A stretch of 64,000 bases of DNA from Marinospirillum sp035271045. GTDB lineage: Bacteria; Pseudomonadota; Gammaproteobacteria; Pseudomonadales; Halomonadaceae. Shown here one piece after another: positions 27,488 to 37,577 of this stretch; the stretch's first letter is position 1; each line of letters opens with the position of its first letter. The notes under the pieces are model-generated. The model saw nothing but the letters and a program-made list of their open reading frames with translations. It searched no databases and was not told the origin of the DNA. The DNA lies in assembly GCF_035271045.1 (NCBI RefSeq), contig NZ_DATESC010000015.1:1-64000 (forward strand). Reading direction: 5' to 3'. The position numbers and the translations under genes are program-made.

Positions 27488-27920
27488 TTAAGTCTTCGCC
27501 ACCAATACGCCCATCGGCACCAAAAGAGAAAATATCAATCCGACTTTTTTCACCGGGTGAACGGTACTGGTAAGCATTGCCCCAAGGATCGCTGGGCAAA
27601 CGGCGAATATAACCATCCCCACGGTAATTTTTAGGTTCAGGCGCAACACTGGGTTTTTTCACCAATGCATCTAAACCCTGCCCAGTAGTTGGGTAGGTAA
27701 AGTTATCGAGGCGGTACATTTCTAAGGCTTGTTCTAGGCTAGAAATATCTGCCCGTGCTTTTTGCACCATTGCCTTGTCTTGGTTATCCAGCACGTTAGG
27801 TGCAACAATGGCGACCAACAAACCAATAATCACCAAAACCACCATAACTTCTAACAAGGTAAAACCTTTTTGCTTTCTAGCTGCTGGTTTTTTAGCTGCT
27901 TTATTACTATCTAGTTGCAT
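27459..27920 (-). CDS. gspG: Type II secretion major pseudopilin GspG
   Basis: A 153-residue major pseudopilin, the main shaft subunit. KG cleavage before FTLLEVMVVLVIIGLLVAIV; the conserved YPTTGQGLDALV and RRLPSDPWGNAYQYRSPG segments and the calcium-binding C-terminal GADGRIGGEDLNADIGNW are present. AAGGA precedes the ATG. Confidence 0.96.
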   Translation of the reverse strand: MQLDSNKAAKKPAARKQKGFTLLEVMVVLVIIGLLVAIVAPNVLDNQDKAMVQKARADISSLEQALEMYRLDNFTYPTTGQGLDALVKKPSVAPEPKNYRGDGYIRRLPSDPWGNAYQYRSPGEKSRIDIFSFGADGRIGGEDLNADIGNWDL

Positions 27921-27938
27921 CGTTAATTTCCTTTATTT

Positions 27939-29171
27939 CTAAATCTTCAAAACATCGTTTAACTGCATAATCGGCAATAAAATAGCCAGAACGATGGTTA
28001 ATACTACGCCACCCATCACTAAAATCATTATCGGTTCAAACAGCGCCAGCACCATGTCTACTTTTTGTTGAAATTCATTGTCTTGCAAGTCAGCAACACG
28101 CACTAACATTTGGTCTAGCTCACCGCTGGCTTCACCGCTGGCCACCATATAAGTCATCATCGGCGGAAAATGCCCACTTAATTCTAACGCACGGTTTAAG
28201 CTGATTCCTTCACGCACTTGGTCGATTAAGCCATCAACCACCTGCTGTAAAAAATCATTATTTAGGGTGTTTCTTGCCACCTGCAACGCATCTAATAAAG
28301 GAATACCACTGGCGGTTAAAATGGCGACCGTTCTGGCTAAACGTGCGGTATTTAACGCTTTAATCAACCGTCCCAACAGGGGTAATTTTAACTGTTGACC
28401 ATGCCATTTTAAACGTATCGCAGGCTTGGTTAAGAAAAAGCGCACCGCTAAAACTGCCAACACCAAAACCACACCGGCCACAATGCCCCAATCACGAATC
28501 GCATCACTTAACCAAATTAATCCGCGCGTCACTGCAGGCAAGGTTTGTCCGGCGTGGTCAAACTGGCTAACAATACGCGGCACGACAAAACTCATTAAAG
28601 CAATGACAATTGCCAGCGAAACAAAGCTTAGCATTACCGGATAAACCAACGCCATTTGTGCTTTCTGGCGCTGTTTTTGGCTGGTTTCTAAATAATCTGC
28701 CAAACGTATTAAAACTTGATCTAACCGCCCTGCTTTTTCACCGGCGGCTACCAAGGCGCAATACAAGTTATCAAAGGTTTTTGGCCAGTGTTTTAGCGTT
28801 GCTGCAAGGTTATGCCCTTCTCTAACCTTGCTACGCACGCCTTGAATTAAACTACGCTGTTTTTGTGTTTCGGCTTGCTTGGCAAGGGTTTCTAAAGCGG
28901 TTTCTAAGGGTAAACCCGCCGCAACCAAGGTGGCTAGTTGGCGTGTGAAAAGCGTTTTCTGATCGTGGCTTAACAAACCAGCCGTATTCTTTTTAGGCTG
29001 GCTAACACCTTTAATTTCACTGTTTTTTTCAGCAGCAACGGCTTGTACTTTACGCGGAAACAGCGCTTCTTCACGCAATAACTGGCGAGCATGGCGCTCT
29101 GAATCGGCTTCAATTACGCCTTTAATGACACCGCCTTGTTTGTCTAATGCGTGGTATTTAAAACTGGCCAT
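27939..29171 (-). CDS. gspF: Type II secretion inner membrane protein GspF
   Basis: A 410-residue polytopic platform protein. Two copies of the T2SSF domain (about 75-195 and 275-400) each with the GLPLETALETLAKQ or GEASGELDQMLVR-type segments, and three membrane helices. Works with GspE and GspL to assemble pseudopili. AGGAGG upstream. Confidence 0.95.
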   Translation of the reverse strand: MASFKYHALDKQGGVIKGVIEADSERHARQLLREEALFPRKVQAVAAEKNSEIKGVSQPKKNTAGLLSHDQKTLFTRQLATLVAAGLPLETALETLAKQAETQKQRSLIQGVRSKVREGHNLAATLKHWPKTFDNLYCALVAAGEKAGRLDQVLIRLADYLETSQKQRQKAQMALVYPVMLSFVSLAIVIALMSFVVPRIVSQFDHAGQTLPAVTRGLIWLSDAIRDWGIVAGVVLVLAVLAVRFFLTKPAIRLKWHGQQLKLPLLGRLIKALNTARLARTVAILTASGIPLLDALQVARNTLNNDFLQQVVDGLIDQVREGISLNRALELSGHFPPMMTYMVASGEASGELDQMLVRVADLQDNEFQQKVDMVLALFEPIMILVMGGVVLTIVLAILLPIMQLNDVLKI

Positions 29172-29186
29172 TGATTAAAAAACCTC

Positions 29187-30692
29187 CTAGCTCCGCGTCA
29201 CTCGCAGCACGTCTTCTACGGAAGTTTCACCCCGCGCAATACGCTCTACACCAGCGGCTAGCAAATCGGGCCATTCACTAAATACTTCAGCGGCCATATC
29301 AGCTTCAGCGGCTTCGCGGTGAATTTTATCGGCAAGGCTAGGCGTAATCGGCACAAACTCATATAAACCCACTCGACCTTGATAACCTGTGTGTTGGCAA
29401 GCCTTGCAACCCACCGGCTCAAAAACTTCAGTTAAATGAATAGCACTGGCACCTAAATCACTTTTTTCTAAATCACTAATCGGGCGATTAACCGCACAAG
29501 CTTTGCATAAACGCCTAACTAACCGCTGCGCCATCACCCCTTTTAAACTGGAAGCCAATAAAAAAGGCTCAATGCCCATATCACGCAAGCGGGTAATTGC
29601 ACCCAAGGCAGAATTGGTATGCAGCGTTGATAATACTAGGTGGCCAGTTAAACTGGCCTGCACCGCAATCGAAGCCGTTTCTACATCACGAATTTCACCG
29701 ATCATCACTACATCAGGGTCTTGGCGAAGTATGGCTCTTAATCCCTTAGCAAAAGTCATATCGGCTTTGGTATTAACGGCGGTTTGCCCTATACCGGCTA
29801 TAGCGTATTCCACTGGGTCTTCTACGGTTAAAATATTGCGGCTGGCATCATTAAGCTGGGTAAGGCTGGCATAAAGGGTGGTCGTTTTACCCGAACCCGT
29901 TGGGCCAGTTATAAGCAAAATGCCATTGGGTTGCTGTAATAATTCCCGAAAACGTGCTGCTACTTTTTCTGGCATACCTAGCTCGGTAATGCCCAACAAA
30001 GCGGCGGTTTTATCCAATAAGCGCATGACGACTCTTTCGCCATAAATCGCTGGCAGGGTAGAAACACGAATATCCACTTCTCGCCCAGCGGCACGAACGG
30101 TAATACGCCCATCTTGAGGGTGGCGTTTTTCAGCAATATCTAAACGCGCCATCACTTTAATACGAGAAACCAACATAGGCGCGAGTTTACGCGGCGGTTT
30201 TAAAACTTCTAACAACACCCCATCAACCCGAAAACGCACCACTAGCTGTTGTTCAAATGTCTCAATGTGAATATCAGACGCATGGAGTTTTAACGCTTCA
30301 GCAAACAAACCATTGATTAAACGAATAATCGGTGCTTCGCCTTCGCTTTCTAACAGATCCTCAATGGCTGGCAGCTCTTCAATTAAGCTGTCTAAATTAA
30401 CTTGGTCAGAAATGCCTTCGATTAATTCAGAGGTACTGGCACGTCCGGCATCGTAGGCTTGGGCTAAACGCGCATCAAAAGTAGCAGCATCTAACCATTC
30501 TAATTGGGCGGGTTCACCTTGCACGCGCATCACTTCATGCAGTGCTTTATTTAATTCAGATAAATCAGCCGATTTTTTAGCAATCAGCCGGTATTGCGCT
30601 GTTTTTGAAGGTTGCCCCGTGGTTAAAGGCTCAACCAAAACACCGCAGCGACGGGCAAAACGGTAAGGCAGTAATTCAATTTCAACTGCCAT
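29187..30692 (-). CDS. gspE: Type II secretion ATPase GspE
   Basis: Cytoplasmic hexameric ATPase powering pseudopilus assembly; 501 residues. Walker A GPTGSGKTTTLYAS, Asp box ILTVEDPVEYA, Walker B RQDPDVVMIGEIRD, His box LVLSTLHTNSA, and the zinc cysteines RRLCKAC and VGCKACQHTGY. The start at 30692 shares one base with the gspD stop; the longer upstream frame is inside gspD. Confidence 0.96.
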   Translation of the reverse strand: MAVEIELLPYRFARRCGVLVEPLTTGQPSKTAQYRLIAKKSADLSELNKALHEVMRVQGEPAQLEWLDAATFDARLAQAYDAGRASTSELIEGISDQVNLDSLIEELPAIEDLLESEGEAPIIRLINGLFAEALKLHASDIHIETFEQQLVVRFRVDGVLLEVLKPPRKLAPMLVSRIKVMARLDIAEKRHPQDGRITVRAAGREVDIRVSTLPAIYGERVVMRLLDKTAALLGITELGMPEKVAARFRELLQQPNGILLITGPTGSGKTTTLYASLTQLNDASRNILTVEDPVEYAIAGIGQTAVNTKADMTFAKGLRAILRQDPDVVMIGEIRDVETASIAVQASLTGHLVLSTLHTNSALGAITRLRDMGIEPFLLASSLKGVMAQRLVRRLCKACAVNRPISDLEKSDLGASAIHLTEVFEPVGCKACQHTGYQGRVGLYEFVPITPSLADKIHREAAEADMAAEVFSEWPDLLAAGVERIARGETSVEDVLRVTRS

Positions 30693-32695
30693 TAGTTTGA
30701 CTGCCTTGCTTTTATAGCAGCACGTTGCTCTCGACGTGATGGAAACAATGCATTTAATGATATATTTTGGCTGGTAGGCGATGCATCCCAAGATGCCATA
30801 CGGGATTCGTTACCACTTTCCAACAAATGCGCGGCTCGCATATAACGGTATTTTTCAGAACTGAGTTTTGCCAACGAATCGCGATCATGCATAATTTGCG
30901 GCTTGATAAACACCATTAAATTACGCTTTTCAAGGCTAATGCTGGTAGAACGAAATAAAGCACCAATAAAAGGAATATCACCTAACAAGGGTACTTTACG
31001 CACCGTTTCTGTTTCGTCTTCACGAATTAAACCACCCAACACTATTATGTCGTTATTATCCGCCATTACCGTGGTTTTAATTTCACGTTTATTAGTGATG
31101 ATATCGCTGGCTGTAATGGCTTTTTCTATATTAGAAACCTCTTGCAAAATTTCTAATCTAACCGAATTACCATCGTTAATTTGTGGGGTGATTTGTAGGC
31201 GTACACCCACTTCTTTACGCTGAATGGTGGTAAAAGGATTGGTATTATTATCGCCCGCTGTAGAGCCAGTGATAAACGGCACTTCTTGCCCTACCAAAAT
31301 AGACGCTTCGGCATTATCGAGGGTTAAAATGCTGGGCGTAGAAAGGATATTAAAGTTGGTATTGCTTTGCAGTGCATTTAATAACACGCCAAAACTGATG
31401 CCCGAGCTGCTTAAACGCCCAACCCCCGCAGTAATGCCTTGTAAACCCGCTAACGCACCTAAAGCGCCTTCTGTACCGCCTGTTGCCGCACCCCCTGCAA
31501 TCGACCCTAACCCCTTATTGCCAGTGAGGTTGCTTGATACCAAAGGAATAGAACCTGAGTTTTGATCGACCATTAACCACTGCACACCCATGTCTTTGGC
31601 TTGGGTATCGGATATCTCTACAATAATAGCTTCCACCAAAACTTGAGCACGGCGAATATCTAGCTGATCGACCAACAAGCGCATTTCACGCAGCTGGTCT
31701 GGGTTTCCTGCCACCACTAGCGCATTGGTGGATTCATGGGCTTGAATAACCACTTTACGGCTAGCGCCACCTTCCTTGCTGGTGGGTTTAGCATCAGCTG
31801 ACTCAGCAACCATGGCTTGCAATAAAGTCGCCATTTCTGCGGCTTTGGCATGGCGCAAATAAAAAACTTGGGTAGTAGCCGAACGCTCAACGGGTTGGTC
31901 TAACTCGGTGACTAAACGCTGAATTTCTTTGCGGGTGGCTTTATCTGCCTTAACTAGCAGAATATTTAAACGGCTATCCGACATGATTTGCGGCGGCTGA
32001 CCACCGCGTCCTTCACGCCTTAGTAGCTGGGTTAACAGCTGTTCCATTTCTGCTGCTGCTGCGTGTTTCAAACTGATAATAGAGAGATTTTCGCTGCTAA
32101 CTTGGTCAATGCGCTGCACCAAATTCGCTAAGCGTTCTAGGTTGGTCCCCCAATCGGTTAAAATCAGTAGGTTAGTGGGCGCATAGTGCGTAATAACGCC
32201 AATACGCCTATCCATTAAAGGGGTGAGAATATTCACCAGCTGGGCGGCATCGGAATTTTGTAACGATAAAACACGTGTTGCCAGAAGATCTTTACCGTTA
32301 GAATTTGGCTGCTCATTCCCTTCTACAGGAATGGCTTCTAAACGTGCGGTTTGTTCAGGCACAATTTTTTGTGTGCCATCATTTAATGCCACAGCCGCAA
32401 AACCATTCACCCTAAGCTGCGATAAAAACACTTCATAAACTTCATTGGCAGTTAGCTTTTGCTGGCTGCGAATACTCACCTTGCCACGCACCCGTGGGTC
32501 AACTAAAAAAGTAGTCGCAGTAATTCGCCCGACACTGTCGATAAACTCGCTTAATTCAACATCTTGCAGGTTAACGCTAAAGCGTTCGTCATTGTTGCTT
32601 TCCAAAGCTAATGCTTGTAAAGGCAAAGCGAGCAGCAGCCATAAACCCATTAAAAACAACGAAAACAACCCATTTTTTAGTGTTAGCAGCTTCAC
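30692..32695 (-). CDS. gspD: Type II secretion secretin GspD
   Basis: Outer-membrane secretin channel, 667 residues. Signal peptide in the first about 30 residues, N0 domain (FSVNLQDVELSEFIDSVG), three N-domain repeats with VLSLQNSDAAQLVNIL and FYLRHAKAAEMATLLQ, a glycine-rich insertion near 390-410, then the secretin core with the VGQEVPFITGS and RKEVGVRLQITPQI motifs. The C-terminus ends at 667 with a basic tail; no adjacent pilotin (gspS) was found. Confidence 0.96.
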   Translation of the reverse strand: MKLLTLKNGLFSLFLMGLWLLLALPLQALALESNNDERFSVNLQDVELSEFIDSVGRITATTFLVDPRVRGKVSIRSQQKLTANEVYEVFLSQLRVNGFAAVALNDGTQKIVPEQTARLEAIPVEGNEQPNSNGKDLLATRVLSLQNSDAAQLVNILTPLMDRRIGVITHYAPTNLLILTDWGTNLERLANLVQRIDQVSSENLSIISLKHAAAAEMEQLLTQLLRREGRGGQPPQIMSDSRLNILLVKADKATRKEIQRLVTELDQPVERSATTQVFYLRHAKAAEMATLLQAMVAESADAKPTSKEGGASRKVVIQAHESTNALVVAGNPDQLREMRLLVDQLDIRRAQVLVEAIIVEISDTQAKDMGVQWLMVDQNSGSIPLVSSNLTGNKGLGSIAGGAATGGTEGALGALAGLQGITAGVGRLSSSGISFGVLLNALQSNTNFNILSTPSILTLDNAEASILVGQEVPFITGSTAGDNNTNPFTTIQRKEVGVRLQITPQINDGNSVRLEILQEVSNIEKAITASDIITNKREIKTTVMADNNDIIVLGGLIREDETETVRKVPLLGDIPFIGALFRSTSISLEKRNLMVFIKPQIMHDRDSLAKLSSEKYRYMRAAHLLESGNESRMASWDASPTSQNISLNALFPSRREQRAAIKARQSN

Positions 32696-32698
32696 TCA

Positions 32699-33574
32699 CT
32701 ACTCCATTTCTATACGAATTCTTAAACGCTCATCACCACGCATTAGGTCGATATCCAAACCTTCTGCTGTGGCTAAACGTGAATGTAAGTCCATCATTGC
32801 TGAAGTATCACTAACCAAATCACCATCGACAGCAACTAATAAATCACCGGCTTGTAAACCAAAGTGTTTAAAAAGCTCTGGCTTACTACCTGGCTGCAAT
32901 ACAAAACCTTGCAACTGGCCTTCTTTAGAAGAAGGCGAAATACTAATGTAGCTCATTAACTGCAAAGGGTCTTGCACCAAAGATTGACGAAATTCAGGGC
33001 CAAAGGTTTCTTCTAAAACGCGGCTACCCACCCGCTGTTCAGTGACTTGGCTGGGCAATTCATTGCTTTTTGCACTAGCAGGTTTGTTTAGTTTTTCTTC
33101 TAGTGGCTGGTCTAACTTAGCAGTTTTATCTAAGTCTAAAAGCACTTGCTCTAACTGGCCATTACGGTCAAACACCAAAGCATCTTGTTTTATTTTAACC
33201 AGCAAAATGCCTGTTTCTAATTCATCGCCAACCGAAAGCGTTAGGTCTTTATTGCGGTAACTCAGCATAACGACAGAACGCTCGGCTTGGTTAGAAAATA
33301 AAATACCCTGCACCTTAACGGCTAAACGACTTACTTGAATAGGCTCGTTGGTTTCCACCTTTTGCGTTGCTTTTTGTTCGCCAACTAACCAGTGTTTTTC
33401 TAATCCATTCAACCTAATGGCTTGGCTGCTTGTTTGGTTTGCTGGAGCATTTTTCTCTGCCACAGGCAAAGGATAGCGCCATAACAAAAATGACCAAACC
33501 AAACTAGCCAAGGCCATAGCTAAAAGTAACCAACCTAGCCAAAAGCCTAGCTTTTTTATTAATGCTAACGTCAC
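32699..33574 (-). CDS. gspC: Type II secretion protein GspC with PDZ domain
   Basis: A 291-residue bitopic protein: membrane helix near 12-30 (LLLAMALASLVWSFLLW), the homology region around 90-150 that binds the secretin N0 domain, and a C-terminal PDZ domain (about 205-290, HFGLQAGDLLVAVDGDLVSD). It connects platform and secretin. The start overlaps the SoxB-like gene by 4 nt (ATGA), coupling the two. Confidence 0.92.
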   Translation of the reverse strand: MTLALIKKLGFWLGWLLLAMALASLVWSFLLWRYPLPVAEKNAPANQTSSQAIRLNGLEKHWLVGEQKATQKVETNEPIQVSRLAVKVQGILFSNQAERSVVMLSYRNKDLTLSVGDELETGILLVKIKQDALVFDRNGQLEQVLLDLDKTAKLDQPLEEKLNKPASAKSNELPSQVTEQRVGSRVLEETFGPEFRQSLVQDPLQLMSYISISPSSKEGQLQGFVLQPGSKPELFKHFGLQAGDLLVAVDGDLVSDTSAMMDLHSRLATAEGLDIDLMRGDERLRIRIEME

Positions 33575-35226
33575 AAAAGCGCCTCAGGATGCCAACCCGG
33601 ATGACCGTCTACAAAGGCTAAACTGGGTTTTTCTATTTCAGGTAACTGCCAATTTTCTGGGCGTTGTCTTAGCCAGTTTTCCATCAGCTGCCACAAAGCC
33701 ACCCCTTCACCTTGATAATGCGTTGACCAACCCGCCACTTTTACTTGCTCACTGGTGGAAGCAACCGGCCAGTTTAATTCAGAAACTCTTTGACCGGCTA
33801 AAGCTTGGTAACGCAATACAAAATGACTGCCAGTTAAACGGGGTAAATCCTCGCTGGTATGTAAAAACCAATCATTACTTAATAGCTGGTCTGCGCCCAC
33901 TTCTAAACGTGATTGCAGTTCACTGCGATTGGCCGGCACATTAAATAAGGTGGCAGGGTAGCCAGCGGTTAAGCTAAGGAGATGGTCACGAGTAATCACT
34001 GCGCCAGGCGGCAAAGCCACACCATGACGCAAACCTGGCGCTAGGGTTAATTCTGCACCGGTCGATTTTAATGCTTCAGCAATAATTTGATCCCAACTGC
34101 CAGCCAATACATCACGCCGATACAACCAATCTGGCGCAGTGGCTAGGGGTTGGTCTAGCCAACTAGCATAGGCCGCACGTAACTGGGTAATTTGTTGGCT
34201 AACCGCAGATGAAGCAGGCTCGGCATCGCTAAATAAGGCGTGGTATTGCAGATTAAAATGCCAGTCATTGCCTTTAGCCGTTAAGTGCAATTCAACAAAA
34301 CCCTGCCCTTGGCTACCCGCAAAACACACTGGAATGGCATTTTGATTAGTTTGCACCCTAACTAACTGTGGCCATAAATCTTGCCCACGAGAGGATAATA
34401 TAAGGTCAACACCCTGTAACTGCGTAGACAACCACAAGTTAGGATTAGTACCTGCATCACTTAATAAGAGCACCAAACTAGCTGACTTAGCCGCCAAGTT
34501 AACTTGCTCTTGCAAACCTTTTAACCAAGTTTGCTCATCAAAACCTTGCGGAAATTGCTGCCAAGGATTAACACAACCCACCACCGCAATACGCACACCT
34601 GACTTAGTAAAATAACTAATCGGTTGTTCGGCAGTTAGCACAGGGCGTTTAAAATCTTTATATAACTGTTCTACCGTTTCAGGCCACAAAGCAGCTTCTT
34701 CACTGGCCACACGCACCTCTGCACCTAACCAATGGCTAGATAAAGGCCCGTAACGTCCTTGGGTTAAAGTAGCTAAACCACTGGCATTCCAGCACTGGCC
34801 GCTTTCTAAGGTAAGGCTTGCTTCTGCACCAAAAGCCTTACGCTTTTCAGCCAAAGCTTCGGCCAAAACAGCATAACCGCCCATTTGCTTAAAGGGTTGA
34901 ACGCTAAACCTTGCCCCTTTGGCGGTTAACCAACTCGCCGCTAGGGAATTACTTTTAATGCCTAAACTCGCTAAACGTGTTTGCTCGGTAATGTAAGGTG
35001 CTTGCCCTAATAAAGACATAGGCCCTAAATGATTAGCCGCCGGATGCACATAAACAGGTTGCCACTGGGCATGGGTATCGGCATAAAAAAGTAGCTGTAA
35101 TTCAGCCTGAGCCGGTGGTTTACGCCTAAGTGTATTCTTTATTCCTGTCGCGCAGCCAGACAAACTGCCAGCCGCTAAACCTGCAGCTGAAGCAGCCAAA
35201 AATTGCCGACGTGAAAAATTGAGCAT
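33571..35226 (-). CDS. SoxB/5'-nucleotidase-like lipoprotein with degraded metal site, T2SS operon
   Basis: A 551-residue exported protein. The N-terminus has a twin-arginine motif (SRRQFLAASAAGLAAGSLSG) and a lipobox LSGC, so it is probably a Tat-exported lipoprotein. Architecture follows SoxB: metallophosphatase domain (about 40-330) then a 5'-nucleotidase C-terminal-like domain. DTHAQWQPVY is kept, but the GGDTW site reads SGQCW, the catalytic SHNG position reads SDAGTN and the GHTHD site reads SSRGQD, so the dinuclear metal site is likely lost. No other sox genes are present. It heads the gspC-N operon; a structural or cargo role is inferred. Confidence 0.8.
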   Translation of the reverse strand: MLNFSRRQFLAASAAGLAAGSLSGCATGIKNTLRRKPPAQAELQLLFYADTHAQWQPVYVHPAANHLGPMSLLGQAPYITEQTRLASLGIKSNSLAASWLTAKGARFSVQPFKQMGGYAVLAEALAEKRKAFGAEASLTLESGQCWNASGLATLTQGRYGPLSSHWLGAEVRVASEEAALWPETVEQLYKDFKRPVLTAEQPISYFTKSGVRIAVVGCVNPWQQFPQGFDEQTWLKGLQEQVNLAAKSASLVLLLSDAGTNPNLWLSTQLQGVDLILSSRGQDLWPQLVRVQTNQNAIPVCFAGSQGQGFVELHLTAKGNDWHFNLQYHALFSDAEPASSAVSQQITQLRAAYASWLDQPLATAPDWLYRRDVLAGSWDQIIAEALKSTGAELTLAPGLRHGVALPPGAVITRDHLLSLTAGYPATLFNVPANRSELQSRLEVGADQLLSNDWFLHTSEDLPRLTGSHFVLRYQALAGQRVSELNWPVASTSEQVKVAGWSTHYQGEGVALWQLMENWLRQRPENWQLPEIEKPSLAFVDGHPGWHPEALL

Positions 35227-35337
35227 TAAGTCATCCCCAAATAGAAATCATTCCCATAAAGCACAGTTTAACGGAAAAGCTTAGGTAAAAGAAACCGCTC
35301 AAAAGCTTTTCTAACCAATAGATATAAACTCTAGATT

Positions 35338-37554
35338 TTATTTATCGGCTCTAGTCCAACTACCATCCCAATCTTTAGCTGGCGGTTCTTTTTCTAATAT
35401 TTGAATACGTTCTAAATAAAGGGTGTACTGGTAAATGTTTGGGTTGTCTTCTTGGAGCTGAGAAAATATTTTTTTGGATTGAACAAAATCTTGTGTGCGA
35501 AAGGCTAGGAGTGCTTTATCTAATGCCTGTAACTCTTCATTAAGTTCAGACGTTGCTTCATCTTTTAGACAAAGAGGCTGATAAACCTTTACAGGATAAT
35601 CTTTACCTTTAACTTTAACTAGATCGAGTTCACGCCATAAAAAATAGTCTAACGCCAATTCACGTGTACGCTCACCAACCAATAAACTAACACCATAATA
35701 TTTAGTTGAGCTTTCTAAGCGTGAAGCCAAGTTTACTGCATCACCTAACACTGTGTAGGCACGTCGATATTTCGATCCCATGTCACCTACATTCATTAAA
35801 CCTGAGTTAATACCAATACCTACACTAATAGCTGGCAAACCTTCGGAAACAAAAGTGTCACTAATTTCATCTGTTGCCTTTAACATTTGCATAGCCGCTT
35901 GAATGGAATGCAAGGCATGGTCTGGATCATTAACGGGCGCACCCCAAAAAGCCATAACCAAGTCACCTATGTATTTATCAATGGTGCCACGATGATCAAA
36001 AATAACACCTGTTATTGGTGTAAAATAACGATTTAATAATACTTTCAATTCATCCGCCGCTAAAGATTCCGATAGCGTTGTAAAGCCTCGAATATCGGAA
36101 AAAAGCACGCTCAGTTCACGCGATTCTCCAGCAAAACTAAAGTTACCCGGGTGCCGACTCATTTCTTCTACCAATTGCGGTGGAACATACTGACCAAACA
36201 TATCGGCTAATCGATGGCGAGTCATTGACTCGTAAAAGAAGCCCCAAACAAAGTTAAAAACGGTCAGTAAAAAAACTAACAGTAATGGCCCTGCTAGGGC
36301 TAAAACTATACCCTCTGCAACCCAAAGCCAGCTTGTTATACTAATAATTGCAACACTTACACCAAAGCTAATAAGTACTTGTAGTAGGGGTGCAAGCCAA
36401 GGCAAGGATAAAGCAAGTGTTAAACCTGCTAACAACGCAATGACTAAATTAGCGCCTGGCGCCCAAGAAGGTTGTTGTAAAAATTGCTTATCTAGCATGG
36501 CAGCTAAAAGGTTAGCGTGTACTTCAACACCCGGATAAACCGAAGCAACGGGTGTAGCACGTAAATCAAATAAACCGGGGGCACTGGTGCCAACGAGCAC
36601 TAGCGCACCTTGTAAAAGCTCGGTATCAGCTTCACCTGCTAAAAGTTGCCAAGCTGGAATATAAGGAAAGGTTTCTGCGGGGCCTCGAAAAGGTATTAAT
36701 AGCTGACCACTGCTATCGGTCGGTAGGGCTAAGTGTTGGTCTAGGTAAATTTTCTCTAGGTGTTGCTTACCGGCTATGGTAGAGGTTTTTAGTTGAATAG
36801 CTTCTAAAAACATAAACTGGCGTAGCATTTCTAAAGAAAGCGATGCATAAAGCTGATTATCATAACGCGCCAGCATAGGCGCACGTCTTACCACGCCGTC
36901 AGCATCGGGTGCTAGGCTAAAAAAACCACCCCCTCTGGCAGTTTTTGTTAATTCAGCTAGGGGGGCAGCATAGCCTGTCATTTTAGGTATAACTAATTGG
37001 CTGACTAGGTTTTCAGGTTGGTTATTTAGTTGCAAAGGCTCAGGTAGCAGACCACTGGTTAAGTCATACTGATAATGAAATAGGTACCCTAGCACTACTT
37101 CTGATTCTGCTAGCTGGTTTGCAAAAATCTGGTCGCGGTCATAATTTATTTGTAATTGGCTTAGTTGTTGATACAGCCCAGATTGCTGATTTAGCCCTGC
37201 CAATACCTCTTCTGCTGGGTTACGTTCTGCCTCACCAAACAGAATATCAAAGCCTATTACGGCTGCACCTGATTCATTTAGCCTTCCTACCAGATCAGCA
37301 ATTTTTGCCCTAGACCAAGGCCAGCGTCCTTCATGCTGTAAAGAAGCTTCGTCGATATCAATAATAACAATAGGGACCGCTGCCTTAGCTTCATCGGGAA
37401 GGTGCAGACGCATTCGCTGATCATAAATAAGCAATTCTAAACGCTGATAAATACCACTAACAACGGGTAACGAACCAGACGAGACGACAACTAATAAAGC
37501 AACTAATAAAAGACCACCAAAAGTGGCTAAAATACGTGATAAAAAAGGACTCAT
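35338..37554 (-). CDS. CHASE2-domain adenylate/guanylate cyclase
   Basis: A 738-residue class III nucleotide cyclase. One N-terminal membrane helix, an extracytoplasmic CHASE2 sensor (about 45-370, with IVIIDIDEASL and RWPWSR), three closely spaced helices near 375-450, then the catalytic domain (about 480-655) with LFSDIRGFTTLSE, IDKYIGDLVMAFWGAP and TVLGDAVNLASRLES, which retains both metal aspartates. A short C-terminal helical tail follows. cAMP is the likelier product but not provable here. Last gene of a signalling operon. Confidence 0.9.
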   Translation of the reverse strand: MSPFLSRILATFGGLLLVALLVVVSSGSLPVVSGIYQRLELLIYDQRMRLHLPDEAKAAVPIVIIDIDEASLQHEGRWPWSRAKIADLVGRLNESGAAVIGFDILFGEAERNPAEEVLAGLNQQSGLYQQLSQLQINYDRDQIFANQLAESEVVLGYLFHYQYDLTSGLLPEPLQLNNQPENLVSQLVIPKMTGYAAPLAELTKTARGGGFFSLAPDADGVVRRAPMLARYDNQLYASLSLEMLRQFMFLEAIQLKTSTIAGKQHLEKIYLDQHLALPTDSSGQLLIPFRGPAETFPYIPAWQLLAGEADTELLQGALVLVGTSAPGLFDLRATPVASVYPGVEVHANLLAAMLDKQFLQQPSWAPGANLVIALLAGLTLALSLPWLAPLLQVLISFGVSVAIISITSWLWVAEGIVLALAGPLLLVFLLTVFNFVWGFFYESMTRHRLADMFGQYVPPQLVEEMSRHPGNFSFAGESRELSVLFSDIRGFTTLSESLAADELKVLLNRYFTPITGVIFDHRGTIDKYIGDLVMAFWGAPVNDPDHALHSIQAAMQMLKATDEISDTFVSEGLPAISVGIGINSGLMNVGDMGSKYRRAYTVLGDAVNLASRLESSTKYYGVSLLVGERTRELALDYFLWRELDLVKVKGKDYPVKVYQPLCLKDEATSELNEELQALDKALLAFRTQDFVQSKKIFSQLQEDNPNIYQYTLYLERIQILEKEPPAKDWDGSWTRADK

Positions 37555-37577
37555 AATAATCTTTTTTTAATCATTGC

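Noticed and set aside
31224..31565. Open frames opposite the gsp genes, for example within gspD
   Set aside because: They are antisense to well-conserved genes and show no ribosome site or family resemblance.
33571..35226. Active SoxB thiosulfohydrolase and a sox pathway
   Set aside because: Key metal ligands are substituted and no other sox gene lies in the window.
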